A DNA stretch of 64,000 nt from the NCBI GenBank assembly GCA_044221315.1, contig JBGAPK010000014.1:1-64000 (forward strand). Reading direction: 5' to 3'. The DNA comes from JAFEBO01 sp044221315. Its GTDB lineage: Bacteria > Planctomycetota > Phycisphaerae > Phycisphaerales > UBA1924. Shown here piece by piece: positions 1 to 8,605 of the stretch; the stretch's first letter is position 1, and each line of letters starts with the position of its first letter. Position numbers and translations under genes: made by a program. The notes under the pieces were generated by a model. That model was not told the origin of the DNA and ran no database searches. It saw only the letters and a list, made by a program, of their open reading frames with translations.

Positions 1-1005
1 ATTGACCTGGGCACGTGCAACACACTGGTCGCGGTGCGTGGGCAGGGGATCGTTCTGAACGAGCCCAGCGTGGTGGCGGTTATCAAGGGCACGAACAAGG
101 TCCTGCACAACGGCGAGGCCGTCGGCTGGAAGGCCAAGGAAATGCTCGGCAAGACGCCGGGGAGCATCACGGCCGTGCGTCCCCTCAAGGACGGCGTGAT
201 CAGCGACTTTGAGATCACCGAGGCGATGCTCAGCTACTTCATCCGCAAGGTGAACGGGAAGAGCAAGATCTTCGGGCCCCGGGTTGTCATCTCGATCCCT
301 TCGGGAATCACCGAAGTGGAAAAGCAGGCGGTGCTGCAGTCGGCGGAGAACGCCGGGGCGCGGCGCATTTTCCTTATTGAAGAACCCCTGGCGGCGGCGA
401 TCGGGGCCGGGCTGCCGTTCACCGAGCCTACGGGCACGATGATCGTGGACATCGGGGGCGGCACGACGGAGGTCGCGATTCTGTCCCTGGGCGGGCTGGC
501 GACGTGCGAGTCGGTGCGTGTGGCCGGCGACGACATGGACGAGGCGATCATCGCGCATATGAAGCGCACGTACAACATGATGATCGGCGAGCAGACGGCC
601 GAGCGGATCAAGATCGAGATCGGGAGCGCGTCGCCGACCGGGCCGGAAACGACCATGGAAGTGCGCGGTCGCGACATGATCAGCGGCCTGCCGCGGAAGA
701 CGGTGGTGACGAGCGAAGAAATCCGCGAGGCGCTGCAGGAGCCGGTGACGGCGATTGTGGAGGCGGTGACGCGGACGCTGGAAAAGGCCGAGCCGGAACT
801 GGCGGCGGACCTTGTGGAAAACGGCATCACCATGGCGGGCGGCGGGTCGCTGCTCCGTGGGTTGCCGCAGGTTGTTCAGAAGGCGACGGGGCTGGAAACG
901 AAACTGGCGGACGATCCGTTGACGTGCGTGGCGCGCGGGACGGCGGTCTTCCTCGAGCATATCGAGGAGTGGAAGGACGCGCTCGAAGACAACATGGCGC
1001 GGTAG
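1..1005 (+). CDS. mreB: Rod shape-determining protein MreB (5' end cut by window edge)
   Basis: Actin-like ATPase that polymerises under the inner membrane and positions peptidoglycan synthesis. The frame is open from base 1 and begins inside the phosphate-1 loop (DLGTCNTLV), so only about ten N-terminal residues are missing. The phosphate-2 loop VDIGGGTTEVAIL lies near 440-490 and the adenosine-binding MAGGGSLLRGL near 830-865, both intact. It is followed after about 90 bp by mreC and then mreD, the classic elongasome operon. Identity is secure. The true start lies outside the window. Confidence 0.97.
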   Translation: MDLGTCNTLVAVRGQGIVLNEPSVVAVIKGTNKVLHNGEAVGWKAKEMLGKTPGSITAVRPLKDGVISDFEITEAMLSYFIRKVNGKSKIFGPRVVISIPSGITEVEKQAVLQSAENAGARRIFLIEEPLAAAIGAGLPFTEPTGTMIVDIGGGTTEVAILSLGGLATCESVRVAGDDMDEAIIAHMKRTYNMMIGEQTAERIKIEIGSASPTGPETTMEVRGRDMISGLPRKTVVTSEEIREALQEPVTAIVEAVTRTLEKAEPELAADLVENGITMAGGGSLLRGLPQVVQKATGLETKLADDPLTCVARGTAVFLEHIEEWKDALEDNMAR

Positions 1006-1098
1006 CGGTTTGATGGAAGGTTGCTAAAGGGATGAGGAAAGGACGGGGCGTCGGAACGGATTCCGGCGGAACCTTTCTCGGAGATCTTGACAGGGAGC

Positions 1099-2013
1099 AT
1101 GTCGAGACTGCCGCAACAATCCGGTACCGGCCGCCTGATGCTCCCCGGGGTGGTGCTTGTTCTGATCGTGATGAGCCTGGCGCCCTTGGAATGGGTGCGA
1201 AGGCTCCAGCCACTTGGCGACATCGTGACGGCGGTGCTGACCCCCGGGAGCGCGGTCGTGTCGATGGCATCGCGTTGGCTGATGCCGGCGAGGCGCGGGC
1301 CGGTGCAGACGGAGGAAGAGAAGCTGGCGCGCGAGGAACTCGAGCACGCGCGGCTGCTCTATCTGAGAGATGAGGAAGAAATCCGGAAGCTGCGCCAGCA
1401 GATCGCGGACCTGCAGAAGATGGCGCCCTTTGTGTCGGACCTTCCGGTGCGGCAGGTGATGGTGCCGGTTGTGGGCACATCCTCGGACCTGTCGAGCGGA
1501 CTGCTGCGTGTGCGGGGCGGGGAGAGCATGGGGATCACGTCGAACACGGTTGCGGTGGCGAGCGGGCTGCAGTTGGTGGGGCGTGTGACCAGCGTGGGCG
1601 CGGCGACGTCGCTGGTGCAGCCGTTCACGAGCAGGGCGGCGGGGAAGATCGGCGGGCGGGTGATGGTGGATGAGCCCAATGCGATCGGGCTGCGGTGCCT
1701 GCTCGATCCGCTCGGGGATGGAAGGCTGCGAGGGCAGGTGGAATCGCCGGAGGGCGGGGCACAGACGCCCCCGCCGGAGGTCGGGCAGACCGTGCGCTTG
1801 TCGGACGATCGCTGGCCGGCGAGCGCCCAGATGTTTGTTTTGGGGAAAGTAGAGAGCGTGCAGGAAGACCCGGCGAGCCCGCTGCGGAAGGTAATCACGG
1901 TGATGCCGACGTTGACGGTTGACCGCGTGAGCGAGGTGATCCTGCGGATCGTGGGCGATGAGATGCCCCGCGGGGTTGATGGGACGGGCGGGGGTGGAGG
2001 GAGCGGCCGATGA
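1099..2013 (+). CDS. mreC: Rod shape-determining protein MreC
   Basis: Periplasmic elongasome scaffold linking MreB/MreD to cell-wall synthases. It shows the family layout: one N-terminal membrane helix (about residues 13-30), a charged coiled coil rich in E, R and K (about 70-105), then the beta-rich C-terminal domain with VASGLQLVGRVTSVGAATS. The start is ambiguous. ATG at 1099 has AGGGAG almost touching it, and TTG at 1087 in the same frame has GGAG three bases upstream. The stop overlaps the mreD start (ATGA), so translation is probably coupled. The tail is glycine-rich. Confidence 0.9.
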   Translation: MSRLPQQSGTGRLMLPGVVLVLIVMSLAPLEWVRRLQPLGDIVTAVLTPGSAVVSMASRWLMPARRGPVQTEEEKLAREELEHARLLYLRDEEEIRKLRQQIADLQKMAPFVSDLPVRQVMVPVVGTSSDLSSGLLRVRGGESMGITSNTVAVASGLQLVGRVTSVGAATSLVQPFTSRAAGKIGGRVMVDEPNAIGLRCLLDPLGDGRLRGQVESPEGGAQTPPPEVGQTVRLSDDRWPASAQMFVLGKVESVQEDPASPLRKVITVMPTLTVDRVSEVILRIVGDEMPRGVDGTGGGGGSGR

Positions 2014-2582
2014 ACTTCATCGCGGTTTTGGTCGCGGGGTATGTGGCGTTCTCGCTGGAACTGGGTATGAGGCACGCGTTGACCTTTGGCAGCGGCGCGT
2101 CGGCGCCGAGCTTTGTGTTCGTGCTGTGCATGGTGATCGCGGTCGGGTCGCCCGCGTCGATGGTGCTGTGGACTTGCCTGGTGTTTGGGCTGCTGACGGA
2201 TCTGACCTGGCCGCACGAACTGGCGGGCGGCGTGACGAGCGTGACGATCATCGGGCCGTACGCGCTCGGATACCTCATCGCGGGGCAGTTCGTGCTGTTG
2301 CTGCGGTCGCAATTGTTCAAGCGGAACCCGCTCTCGGTCGGGTTCCTGTGCTTCGCGGGGTTTGCCGTGGCGCAGATCGTGGTCGTGGCGCTCTATACGT
2401 TCCGGTCGAAATATTCACCCGAGTTGGGATGGGAGCCGACGCAACAGTTGATCTCGCGGCTGGTGGGCGCGGCGAGCACGGGAGTGCTGGGGCTGTGCGT
2501 GGGGATTTTCGCCGGGCCGCTGAGTTCGGCGCTGGGGCTGCAGCAGCCGGCGCAGAGACGGTATTCGCGGCCGGTGTATTGA
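2010..2582 (+). CDS. mreD: Rod shape-determining protein MreD-like membrane protein
   Basis: A 190-residue protein with about five or six hydrophobic helices and short loops, the size and pattern of MreD, the integral membrane partner of MreC. MreD is poorly conserved, so the call rests mainly on position: its ATG overlaps the mreC stop by four bases and it is the third gene after mreB. The usual next genes (PBP2, RodA) do not follow. The next gene is a phosphatase on the other strand. Confidence 0.8.
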   Translation: MNFIAVLVAGYVAFSLELGMRHALTFGSGASAPSFVFVLCMVIAVGSPASMVLWTCLVFGLLTDLTWPHELAGGVTSVTIIGPYALGYLIAGQFVLLLRSQLFKRNPLSVGFLCFAGFAVAQIVVVALYTFRSKYSPELGWEPTQQLISRLVGAASTGVLGLCVGIFAGPLSSALGLQQPAQRRYSRPVY

Positions 2583-2598
2583 GGAAGAAGAATGGAAT

Positions 2599-2632
2599 GG
2601 GTCTCACAGGACCCATGGGACCTGTGGGTCCC
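2599..2632. terminator. Palindromic region between convergent mreD and HAD gene
   Basis: Two adjacent short inverted repeats, GGGTC..GACCC and GGGACC..GGTCCC, overlap a longer palindrome CACAGG-CCCATGGG-CCTGTG at 2605-2626. The region sits between two convergent genes and has no T-tract, so it is only a candidate bidirectional terminator. Confidence 0.4.
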
Positions 2633-2653
2633 GTGAAGTGCTTCGATTGCGCT

Positions 2654-3316
2654 CTATCGAGCGATGCTTCGCACGAATTCTGGCATGAGCGAATCGGAAC
2701 TCTCGATGAAGGCCGCGATTTCTTTCGGAAAGGCTTCGCGCGGCAGCGAGTGGCCCAGCGCGATGACGCGTACGCCGGCAGCCAACGCTGCGCGGCAGCC
2801 GGTGGGCGTGTCTTCAAGGGCGATGCATTGGGAACCGTCCAATCCGAGCGTGGCGGCGGCCTTTGAATAGCCCTCGGGATGGGGCTTGCTGTGGGTGACA
2901 TCGTCGGCGCTCACGATTGCCGCGAAGTGCTTGCGGACTTCGAGAAGGCCCAGAACAAGTTCGATCTCGGAACGGACGGCGCCGGAGCAAACGGCGAGGG
3001 GGACCTTGCCGGAGAGTTCGCGGATGAGGCGGAGCGTGCCGGGAAAGCCTTTGCCCTCACCGCGGACGAGCATGTCGTGGACGAGTCGTTTCTTTTCGTT
3101 GAAGTACTCGGAAAGGTCGGCCGGGCTCGGCACTCTCTGGTTGAGGGCGTAGACGACGGGGAGGCAGTCTCGATCGGCGAGGCCGATGAGACGGGTCATG
3201 TATTCATCGTGTGTAAAGGAGAGGCCACGGCTTCGGGCGCCCTGAAGAAGCGCCCGCTCGTGGAGGGGTTCGGTGTCCACGATGACGCCGTCGAAATCGA
3301 AGATGATGCCGGGCAA
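2654..3316 (-). CDS. HAD-superfamily phosphatase / beta-phosphoglucomutase-like
   Basis: Hydrolase of about 220 residues acting on a small phosphorylated substrate, probably a sugar phosphate. All four HAD motifs are visible: FDFDGVIVDTEP (nucleophile and acid Asp), VCSGAVRSE (Ser), the Lys in HSKPHPEGY, and LEDTPTG. The Cys-Ser-Gly motif II and the cap of about 80 residues fit the beta-phosphoglucomutase/phosphatase group. The start is set at TTG 3316 because AGGAG lies five bases upstream and the protein then begins directly at the first beta strand. A longer open frame to 3421 would overlap the divergent gene at 3409. Exact substrate cannot be told. Confidence 0.88.
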   Translation of the reverse strand: MPGIIFDFDGVIVDTEPLHERALLQGARSRGLSFTHDEYMTRLIGLADRDCLPVVYALNQRVPSPADLSEYFNEKKRLVHDMLVRGEGKGFPGTLRLIRELSGKVPLAVCSGAVRSEIELVLGLLEVRKHFAAIVSADDVTHSKPHPEGYSKAAATLGLDGSQCIALEDTPTGCRAALAAGVRVIALGHSLPREAFPKEIAAFIESSDSLMPEFVRSIAR

Positions 3317-3408
3317 GGGGGCTCCTGAGGCGAGTGTACGAAGCGGCTGGTGGTCGAAGGAGAAGACGCCGCCCGGACGGACGGCGCCACACACTACACT
3401 CTCGGCGC

Positions 3409-4641
3409 ATGATTCCGGCAATCGTTTTTGATGATGGAGGGGGAAGGCTTTCGCCGCTGACGGACCTCCGCGCGAGCTTTGACATCCGCACGGGCGCGCT
3501 GACGACGCTGGAGCGGCTGAAACTGGCGCTCGATCTGAATGTGGTTGCGGTTCGGACGCCGGGGCATCTGGCGGCGTTGACGCGGGAGCGGCACGCGGCG
3601 ATCCCGGTGAACGAGTGGAAGCCGGGGGCGCCGAGCGGGGATGTGCTGCTGCTCAATGGACGCTGCCCGATCAGCTACGAGCCGATCGCGGAGCTGGCGT
3701 CGGGGCAGTCGATTGTGGAGGAGAGCTCGGGGGATGTTGTGGCGGCGCTGGTTTCGCCGGCCGCGGCCGCAGCGTTCATGGCCAGCGGGTCGGTAGAGGC
3801 GAAGGTGTTGGCGAAATTGCCGGGGACGGCGCTCCTGAGCCGGCCGTGGCATGTGCGGACGTTCCGGGATGACTGCATCGCGAGCGATCTGGAACTGCTG
3901 GGCGATGCGGAAGCGCCGGAGATTCCCGCGGGCGTGACGGTCTTCGGCGAGCACGGGCTGACGATCGATCCGAGCGCGAAGATCTATCCGGGCGTGATCA
4001 TCGATCTGGAGCACGGACCGGTGGCGATCGGGCAGGGAGTCACGATTCGGCCGGGGGCGGTTCTGATCGGGCCGTGCGCGTTTCTGCCGGGTTGCACGGT
4101 GCTGGACAAGGCGCTGATCAAGGGGAATACAGCGATCGGGCCATCGTGCAAGGTGGCGGGCGAGGTGGGTGGCACGATCTTTCAGGGGTACAGCAACAAG
4201 GGGCACGATGGGCACCTGGGCGATTCGTACATCGGGGAATGGGTGAATCTCGGCGCGGGGACGACGAACAGCAATTTGCTCAATACCTACGGCGAGGTGA
4301 TATCCGTCGCGGCGCCGGGGATGAGCAACGAGCGGACGGGCTTGCAGTTTTTCGGCGCGATCATCGGCGACCACGTGAAGACGGCGATCTGCACACGGAT
4401 CATGACCGGGGCGGTGCTGCATTCGGGGAGCATGTTCGCGCAGACGGCGGCGGTGAGCGGGTGTGTGCCGGGTTTCACGTGGTCGACGGACGCGGGACGG
4501 AAGCCGTTCCGGTTTGAGAAGTTCTTGGAGGTGGCGAAGGCGGCGATGGCGAGAAGGAAGGTGGAGTTGAACGGGGCGATGGTGGAACGGCTGAGAGAGA
4601 TGCACAACTCCGCGACTGCGCAGCATCCGTCCGCATCCTGA
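3409..4641 (+). CDS. GlmU-like putative sugar nucleotidyltransferase with left-handed beta-helix
   Basis: Product of 410 residues. The N-terminal third matches the shortened NTP-transferase type found in Bacteroidetes/planctomycete GlmU-like proteins (LSPLTDLRASFDIRTGALTTLERL), without the usual GxGTRM loop. The C-terminal half is a left-handed parallel beta-helix of hexapeptide repeats (IYPGVIIDLEHGPVAIGQGV, then IGEWVNLGAGTTNSNLLN), as in acetyl/uridylyltransferases of UDP-GlcNAc synthesis. It may supply an amino-sugar nucleotide, but the substrate is unproven. ATG 3409 begins at the conserved MIPAIVFDDGG. It is divergent from the HAD gene with a 92-bp gap. Confidence 0.8.
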   Translation: MIPAIVFDDGGGRLSPLTDLRASFDIRTGALTTLERLKLALDLNVVAVRTPGHLAALTRERHAAIPVNEWKPGAPSGDVLLLNGRCPISYEPIAELASGQSIVEESSGDVVAALVSPAAAAAFMASGSVEAKVLAKLPGTALLSRPWHVRTFRDDCIASDLELLGDAEAPEIPAGVTVFGEHGLTIDPSAKIYPGVIIDLEHGPVAIGQGVTIRPGAVLIGPCAFLPGCTVLDKALIKGNTAIGPSCKVAGEVGGTIFQGYSNKGHDGHLGDSYIGEWVNLGAGTTNSNLLNTYGEVISVAAPGMSNERTGLQFFGAIIGDHVKTAICTRIMTGAVLHSGSMFAQTAAVSGCVPGFTWSTDAGRKPFRFEKFLEVAKAAMARRKVELNGAMVERLREMHNSATAQHPSAS

Positions 4642-4658
4642 CATTGGTCGAAACGCGA

Positions 4659-7595
4659 ATGCCCACCCTCTACCTCATCGACGGCTACGCGCAGTTCTTT
4701 CGGGCATACCACGCCATCCGGACGCCGATGACGAGCCCGGTCACGAAGGAGCCGACGAACATGACGTTCGGCTTCATCGGGATGCTGCTCAAATTGCTCC
4801 GGGGCGAAGGGAAACTTGGTGGGCCGCCGGAGTATGTGGCGGTCGCGCTCGATGTGTCGGGGGATCGTGGGACGTTCCGGTCGCAACTCTATCCGGAGTA
4901 CAAGGCGACGAGGTCGCCGCCGCCGGAAGATCTGTTCCCGCAGGTGGACCGGGCGCTGGCGATCCTGAAAGAGATCGGCGTTCCGACGATCGGGGCGGCG
5001 GAGTTTGAGGCCGACGACGCGATCGCGACGATCGTCGAGAAGGTGAAGCGGGAGCACTCGGACCTCAGGGTGCGGATCGTCAGCAAGGACAAGGACCTGA
5101 AGCAACTGCTCGGCCCAAATGTCGAGCTGTTCGACGTGCACACCGATCTCAAGATCGGCGTCGAGGAACTCAAGGCCGACATGGGGCTCGCACCTTCGCA
5201 GATCATCGACTACCTGACGCTGATGGGCGACACGGTGGACAACGTGCCGGGCGTGGAGGGAGTTGGTGAGAAGACCTCGGCGATGCTGATCGCCGAGCAC
5301 GGATCGCTCGACCGGCTCATCGCCGTGGCGGACACGATCAAAGGCAAACGCGGCGAGAAGCTGCGCGAGGCGATTCCGCGCCTGGCGCTCTCAAAGCAAT
5401 TGGTCACGCTGCGCCATGATGCGCCGGTGGACTTGCCGCTGGCGATTGCGGACGCGAAGAACTTCCGGCTCGACCGGCTGATTCCAATCCTGAAAGAACT
5501 CGGGTTCAACCGGTATCAGGACGATGTGCGGGCGCTGCTGCTGGCCCGGGGAGAAACATTGCCTGAGGGGCTCGCGGCACCGATGCCGCTGGACTTGCCG
5601 CGGCCGACGCCGGGGGAGGCAAAGCCGAGCGCGAAACAGTCTTCATCGGGCGGCGGGCTCTTTGACGGCGGCCTGTTCTCGTCACTCGAAGCGCCGAAGA
5701 CGATCACCAATCCCGGCGGGGAATACCGGTGCATCAAGACGAAAAAGGAACTCGAAGCGCTGGCAAAGGAGTTGAAGTCGGCGCCGGTGATCGCGATCGA
5801 TACAGAGACAACCAATGTCTCCCCCACTCGTGCCAAACTCTGCGGCATCAGCCTGAGCATCAAGGTCGGGACCGGTGTGTACATCCCGATTCGCTCGCCC
5901 GAGCCCGCTTCGCATCTGGACGAGGCGACGGTGCTCGGCGTGCTGAAGCCGATTCTGGAGGACGCCAAGAAGCCAAAGGTCGGGCACAACCTCAAGTACG
6001 ACATCATCGTGCTGAGGCAGGCGGGAATCCGGCTGCGAGGGTTCGACACGCGTGCGGGAGATGGCGATCCTCTCGGCGCCGGCGACACGATGGTCGCGAG
6101 CTACCTCATCGATGCTTCTCGCTCGTCGCACGCCCTGGAGCCGCTCGGTTTGGCGCTGCTCGGGCGAACCAAGTCTTCCATTTCTGAACTCATCGGAAGC
6201 GGCAAGGACCAGCGGACGTTCGATACGGTTCCGGTCGATTTGGCGACGCCGTACGCCGCCGGCGATGCGGACCTGACTCTGGCTTTGATGCAGGTCATGC
6301 TGCCTCAGTTGCGGGCGCTCGGGATGATGAGCTTGTTCTATGACCTCGAGATGCCGCTGGTGGATGTGCTGGCGGAGCTTGAGTTCAACGGGGTCAAAGT
6401 GGATGGCGACGAGCTTGATCGCCAGCGGGCACGTCTGCAGTCGAAACTGACCCAGATTCTGGACACGCTGGACGCGGAATCGAAGCGGGCGCTGGGACGG
6501 GCGTTCGATCCGGATTCGCCGAAGCAGTTGTCCGCGGCACTCTTCAACTCGCCGGAGGATGGAACGCCGGGCCTGGGGATCAAGCCGATCAAGCGGACCA
6601 AGACGGGATTCTCGACCGATGCGGAAGTGCTGGAGAAGCTGGGCGAAGACGCGACGCTCACAACGCCGATCCCGAAGTTGATTCTCGAATACCGCCAGCT
6701 TTCGAAGCTGGTTTCGACGTACCTGGTGGCGCTGAAGGAAGAAATCAATCCGAGCACCGGACGGGTGCACACGAGTTTCAATCAGACCGTTGCCGCGACG
6801 GGACGATTGGCGAGCAGCGATCCGAATCTGCAGAACATCCCGATCCGGACGGAGATCGGGCGTGAGATCCGCAAGGCGTTCGTGGCAGAATCGGGAAATC
6901 TGCTCGTGACGGCCGACTACTCGCAGATCGAATTGCGTCTTCTGGCGCACCTGTCCAAGGACCCGGCGCTCACGCAGGCGTTCCATGAGGGGGCGGACAT
7001 TCACACGGCTGTCGCGGCCCAAGTGCACCACATCCCGATCGAGCAGGTGACGAAGGAGCAGCGGTCGGGCGCGAAGATGGTGAACTTCGGGATTGTCTAC
7101 GGCGTGACGCCGTACGGCCTTGCGAGGCGCCTCGGAATCGAGAACGACGAGGCGGCGGAGATCATCAACGGGTACAAGAAGCGCTTCGCGGGGATCACGA
7201 CCTTCCTCGAAGAGTGCATCCAGCAGGCCAAGCGCTACGGCTACGTCGAGACGATCATGAAGCGCCGCAGGCCGATCCTGGATATCGAGAGCAACGTGCC
7301 CGCCCGCCGGGCGTTCGCGGAGCGGATCGCGATCAACAGCGTCGTGCAGGGTTCCGCGGCGGACCTCATCAAGCTCGCGATGGTGAACATCCAGCGCGAG
7401 ATCGATGCCGGCAAGGCGCCCAAGGGCCTGAAGATGCTGCTCCAGATCCATGACGAATTGGTCTTTGAGGTGCCGACAGGCGCGGCGGACGCGGCGAAGA
7501 AGCTGGTCGTTGAGAAGATGGAGAACGCGATGACGCTGAGCGTGCCGCTGAAGGTGGACGCGAACGCGGGGAAGAATTGGTTTGAGGGGAAGTAG
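4659..7595 (+). CDS. polA: DNA polymerase I
   Basis: Repair and lagging-strand polymerase of 978 residues with all three domains. The 5'-3' flap nuclease is residues 1-300 (EFEADDAIATI, DKDLKQLLGPNVELFD). The 3'-5' proofreading domain at about 350-570 keeps its acidic residues (AIDTETTN, VGHNLKYD, AAGDADLT). The polymerase domain has motif A VTADYSQIELRLLAHL, motif B RSGAKMVNFGIVYG and motif C QIHDELVFEVP. ATG 4659 (MPTLYLIDG) fits family starts; TTG 4644 is also open. It begins 17 bp after the previous gene, so the two may be cotranscribed. Confidence 0.97.
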   Translation: MPTLYLIDGYAQFFRAYHAIRTPMTSPVTKEPTNMTFGFIGMLLKLLRGEGKLGGPPEYVAVALDVSGDRGTFRSQLYPEYKATRSPPPEDLFPQVDRALAILKEIGVPTIGAAEFEADDAIATIVEKVKREHSDLRVRIVSKDKDLKQLLGPNVELFDVHTDLKIGVEELKADMGLAPSQIIDYLTLMGDTVDNVPGVEGVGEKTSAMLIAEHGSLDRLIAVADTIKGKRGEKLREAIPRLALSKQLVTLRHDAPVDLPLAIADAKNFRLDRLIPILKELGFNRYQDDVRALLLARGETLPEGLAAPMPLDLPRPTPGEAKPSAKQSSSGGGLFDGGLFSSLEAPKTITNPGGEYRCIKTKKELEALAKELKSAPVIAIDTETTNVSPTRAKLCGISLSIKVGTGVYIPIRSPEPASHLDEATVLGVLKPILEDAKKPKVGHNLKYDIIVLRQAGIRLRGFDTRAGDGDPLGAGDTMVASYLIDASRSSHALEPLGLALLGRTKSSISELIGSGKDQRTFDTVPVDLATPYAAGDADLTLALMQVMLPQLRALGMMSLFYDLEMPLVDVLAELEFNGVKVDGDELDRQRARLQSKLTQILDTLDAESKRALGRAFDPDSPKQLSAALFNSPEDGTPGLGIKPIKRTKTGFSTDAEVLEKLGEDATLTTPIPKLILEYRQLSKLVSTYLVALKEEINPSTGRVHTSFNQTVAATGRLASSDPNLQNIPIRTEIGREIRKAFVAESGNLLVTADYSQIELRLLAHLSKDPALTQAFHEGADIHTAVAAQVHHIPIEQVTKEQRSGAKMVNFGIVYGVTPYGLARRLGIENDEAAEIINGYKKRFAGITTFLEECIQQAKRYGYVETIMKRRRPILDIESNVPARRAFAERIAINSVVQGSAADLIKLAMVNIQREIDAGKAPKGLKMLLQIHDELVFEVPTGAADAAKKLVVEKMENAMTLSVPLKVDANAGKNWFEGK

Positions 7596-7629
7596 CGCGG
7601 CGTCCGCTGAGGAATCCTCCCTTCCCCAA

Positions 7630-7650
7630 CCCCCTCCCTCAGGGAGGGGG
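7630..7650 (+). terminator. Perfect 10-bp GC-rich inverted repeat after polA
   Basis: CCCCCTCCCT, one base, then AGGGAGGGGG: a perfect palindrome between polA and prmC. There is no run of T after it, so Rho-independent termination is uncertain. It may be a 3'-end stabilising hairpin. Confidence 0.45.
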
Positions 7651-7679
7651 CTTCAGATACGCGTTCGTACACTTTGGGA

Positions 7680-8600
7680 GTGAGTTCGACCGCCACGGAA
7701 ACCTGGACCACCCGCCGCCTGCTCGCTTGGATGTGCGAGGCGTTCACGCAGAACAAACTGGATTCACCCCGCCTGATGAGCGAGATGCTGATGAGCCATG
7801 TGCTCGGCTGTCAGCGGCTGCGCCTGTACATGGAGCCGGACCGGCCGGCGACGGAGTTGGAAAGGTCAAACCTGCGGGATCTTGTGGCCCGGGCGCTCAA
7901 GCACGAGCCGGTGCAGTATCTCGTCGGCGAGGCGTGGTTCTTCGGGATGGCGTTCACGGTGGACAAGCGGGTGCTGATCCCGCGCCCGGCGACGCAGACG
8001 ATCGTCGAGCATGTGCTCCAGCACGCGCGCAACGCATCGGGCTTCGGGGGCGCGAGCGGCGAGGGCCTGCTGCTCGCGGACATCTGCACGGGCTCGGGGT
8101 GCATCGCGTGCTCGCTTCTGTTCTCGATGAAGAACGCGCGGGCGATCGCGACGGATGTTTCGGCCGAGGCGCTGGCTGTGGCGAAGCTGAACGCTATCCG
8201 ACACGGCGTGATCGACCGCCTCGAACTGCTTGAGGGTGATCTACTGGCGCCGCTGGCAGAGCATCCGATCGCTCGCTCGCACGGATCGCTTCATTACCTG
8301 ATCAGCAACCCGCCGTACATCCCGGACGATGAATGGGAAGCGGTCGAGCCAAACGTGAAAGACCACGAGCCGCACCTCGCTTTGCGTGGCGGCACCGACG
8401 GTCTCGAATACGTGCGGCGCCTGCTGAAGGACGGACCGGCTCTCGTCCGCGTCGACGGGCTGATCCTGATCGAGGTCGCCGATTCACGGGCCGAGCAGGC
8501 CGAGGCGATGGCGAAGAACACGCCCGGGCTGGAAGACGTGCGGATTGTGCGTGATTTCGAAGGATTGCCCCGGGTAATCGTGGCGCGGAAGGCGGGCTGA
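7680..8600 (+). CDS. prmC: Peptide chain release factor N5-glutamine methyltransferase
   Basis: Methylates the Gln of the GGQ motif in release factors RF1/RF2 using S-adenosylmethionine. The PrmC/HemK signature is complete: an N-terminal helical domain, a catalytic region with ADICTGSGCIACSLL (SAM-binding motif I), and the substrate motif ISNPPYIP. The length of 306 residues is normal. Start is GTG 7680 or TTG 7674; neither has a well-spaced ribosome site. It is convergent with the regulator that follows, with only five bases between stops. Confidence 0.93.
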   Translation: MSSTATETWTTRRLLAWMCEAFTQNKLDSPRLMSEMLMSHVLGCQRLRLYMEPDRPATELERSNLRDLVARALKHEPVQYLVGEAWFFGMAFTVDKRVLIPRPATQTIVEHVLQHARNASGFGGASGEGLLLADICTGSGCIACSLLFSMKNARAIATDVSAEALAVAKLNAIRHGVIDRLELLEGDLLAPLAEHPIARSHGSLHYLISNPPYIPDDEWEAVEPNVKDHEPHLALRGGTDGLEYVRRLLKDGPALVRVDGLILIEVADSRAEQAEAMAKNTPGLEDVRIVRDFEGLPRVIVARKAG

Positions 8601-8605
8601 GCCAA

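Noticed and set aside
2654..3421. Longer HAD protein starting at ATG 3421
   Set aside because: It would overlap the divergent gene's start at 3409, the extra 35 residues match no family, and TTG 3316 has an ideal AGGAG.
5682..7451. Minus-strand open frame of 589 codons
   Set aside because: Antisense to DNA polymerase I; only a GC-bias shadow.
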